Assembly: GCA_016840825.1 (NCBI GenBank)
Contig: JAEORN010000106.1
Coordinates: forward strand, 6,559-70,558
Source: Candidatus Thorarchaeota archaeon
GTDB taxonomy: Archaea; Asgardarchaeota; Thorarchaeia; Thorarchaeales; Thorarchaeaceae
Direction of reading: 5' to 3'
DNA length: 64,000 nt
Under the pieces are notes generated by a model that saw only the letters and a list, made by a program, of their open reading frames with translations, made no database searches and had not been told where the DNA came from. The position numbers were made by a program, and so were the translations under genes. Below, piece after piece: positions 63,376-64,000 of this stretch. The first letter of the stretch is position 1, and the number at the start of each line of letters is the position of its first letter.

Positions 63376-64000
63376 CTATTGAAGGTCATCAAGACCAAGT
63401 TTTTCAAGAATTTCCTTTGGTGGCCTTCCTGTTTCTCTATCCCAACCTCTAAATTGATACCACGTTTCTAGCTGTTCCTCTAAGTTCGGGACATGTCCTT
63501 CAGTTCCGCCTTCAAGAGGACGTTGAATCAATTCAGGTAGCTTCTCATTCTTTGTATTATATCCCAATTTCAGATTCATCATTCGCATTAGGGTGAATAT
63601 CCTCTCACCTGTTTTCTTTAATTCCTCGATTGAGTAATCCCATCCGGTCACCAAGTGAAGAAGCTTTATCATTTCTCCACCTTTTATCGGAACAAAGTTA
63701 CAGATGCCCACAGAGTTCGTGAGGCTTCTGAAGTTCTGATGCTTGGCAACTATCTCAGCTTCATCGGCACCGCGATCTTGACTTTCAATCCCCATGTCCT
63801 CATTCGTCTGTCCCATCTGGACATTGTACATATCTGCAGCCATATGGCATGCTCCCCGTGGTGAGGTAGCATAACCGACTGCAAGCCCTGAGAATCCACG
63901 TGGATCATGCTGTGGAAATTCCATACCATGAGTTTGAACAGCAAGACTCTCCACTCCGAATTTTTTCCCAACAGCAACAGTTCCTTCTGCCAATATGTTC
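63376..64000 (-). CDS. Aldehyde:ferredoxin oxidoreductase, C-terminal part (5' end cut by window)
   Basis: Tungsten/molybdopterin enzyme that oxidises aldehydes to acids with ferredoxin. The visible 208 residues are the C-terminal domain: NILAEGTVAVGKKFGVESLA, HGMEFPQHDPRGFSGLAVGY, ATSPRGACHMAADMY (the RGACH segment is characteristic), VGICNFVPI and TLMRMMNLKLGYNTKNEKLP. The frame is open through base 64000, so the gene continues beyond the window. In amino-acid fermenters such enzymes handle aldehydes from 2-oxoacids. Substrate not determinable. Confidence 0.92.
   Translation of the reverse strand, partial: NILAEGTVAVGKKFGVESLAVQTHGMEFPQHDPRGFSGLAVGYATSPRGACHMAADMYNVQMGQTNEDMGIESQDRGADEAEIVAKHQNFRSLTNSVGICNFVPIKGGEMIKLLHLVTGWDYSIEELKKTGERIFTLMRMMNLKLGYNTKNEKLPELIQRPLEGGTEGHVPNLEEQLETWYQFRGWDRETGRPPKEILEKLGLDDLQ

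Noticed and set aside
1..64000. Many short open frames of 60-140 codons antisense to long genes
   Set aside because: They lie inside well-supported genes, lack Shine-Dalgarno sites and show no domain motifs; they are frame shadows.
1..64000. CRISPR array, tRNA genes, insertion sequences or prophage
   Set aside because: Intergenic regions were read for repeats, cloverleaf T-loops, transposase or integrase genes; none found. The only direct repeats are 8-bp motifs near 21242 and 46174.

Overview
The window looks like a chromosomal segment of an Asgard archaeon. A Thorarchaeota-like lineage is my best guess, made without any database search. The archaeal evidence is the A/V-type ATPase stator, proteolipid and motor subunits, archaeal phosphosugar mutase, HerA-like ATPase, TrmB-type regulator, Trm61/TrmI-type methyltransferase and TATA-box promoters. 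The Asgard hint is a complete Rab/Ras-like small GTPase among otherwise archaeal genes. Genes are packed tightly on both strands, many starts carry a strong Shine-Dalgarno sequence (for example AGGAGGT), and TTG/GTG starts are common. I saw no tRNA, rRNA, CRISPR array, insertion sequence or prophage. No gene-free stretch exceeds about 185 bp; the longest are near 27202-27372, 35922-36097 and 46163-46345.

Layout. 1-5805 (minus): P3A H+-ATPase, APC permease, ornithine carbamoyltransferase and arginine deiminase form one operon. It is divergent from a TrmB-family regulator (5905-7293) across a perfect 22-bp palindrome. 7301-9128: three membrane proteins of unknown role. 9240-12454: an FGGY kinase, a LarA-like protein and an AtpZ-like protein. 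13195-18045: ATPase subunits C and K, then E and H on the other strand, then I; A, B, D and F are elsewhere. 18047-21213: a large helical protein with a winged-helix regulator. 21309-27201: TrmI, HerA-like ATPase, Nudix hydrolase, PyrF. 27373-28641: aminotransferase.

28682-35042 holds homologues of all three bacillithiol biosynthesis enzymes (BshC, BshA, BshB) with a GlmM-type mutase nearby. This is the most surprising content of the window. 35088-43661: alpha/beta hydrolase, small GTPase, a COG3199-type kinase, SAM hydroxide adenosyltransferase, ArsR regulator, Cys-rich protein, O6-alkylguanine-DNA alkyltransferase, a second FGGY kinase and an alpha/alpha-toroid protein. 43708-45018 is a form IV RuBisCO-like protein, and 45077-46162 a secreted, membrane-anchored DJ-1/PfpI protein.

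46346-53160 is a fermentation island: formate-THF ligase, FolD, 4-hydroxybutyryl-CoA dehydratase and fused formiminotransferase-cyclodeaminase. The rest (53162-64000) holds a galactokinase-like kinase, tandem-GNAT proteins, lipoate-protein ligase, an ABC exporter, an acetoacetate decarboxylase-family protein, a TIM-barrel protein, PAP2 phosphatase, an M20 dipeptidase and the C-terminal part of an aldehyde:ferredoxin oxidoreductase.

Together the genes suggest an anaerobic peptide and amino-acid fermenter. Arginine would give ATP through the deiminase route. Formimino groups from histidine or purines would pass through THF to formate and ATP. Glutamate or GABA carbon could enter through 4-hydroxybutyryl-CoA. 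Aldehydes from amino acids could be oxidised by AOR. Carrying C1 units on tetrahydrofolate and making a bacillithiol-like thiol are both bacterial-looking traits in an archaeal background.
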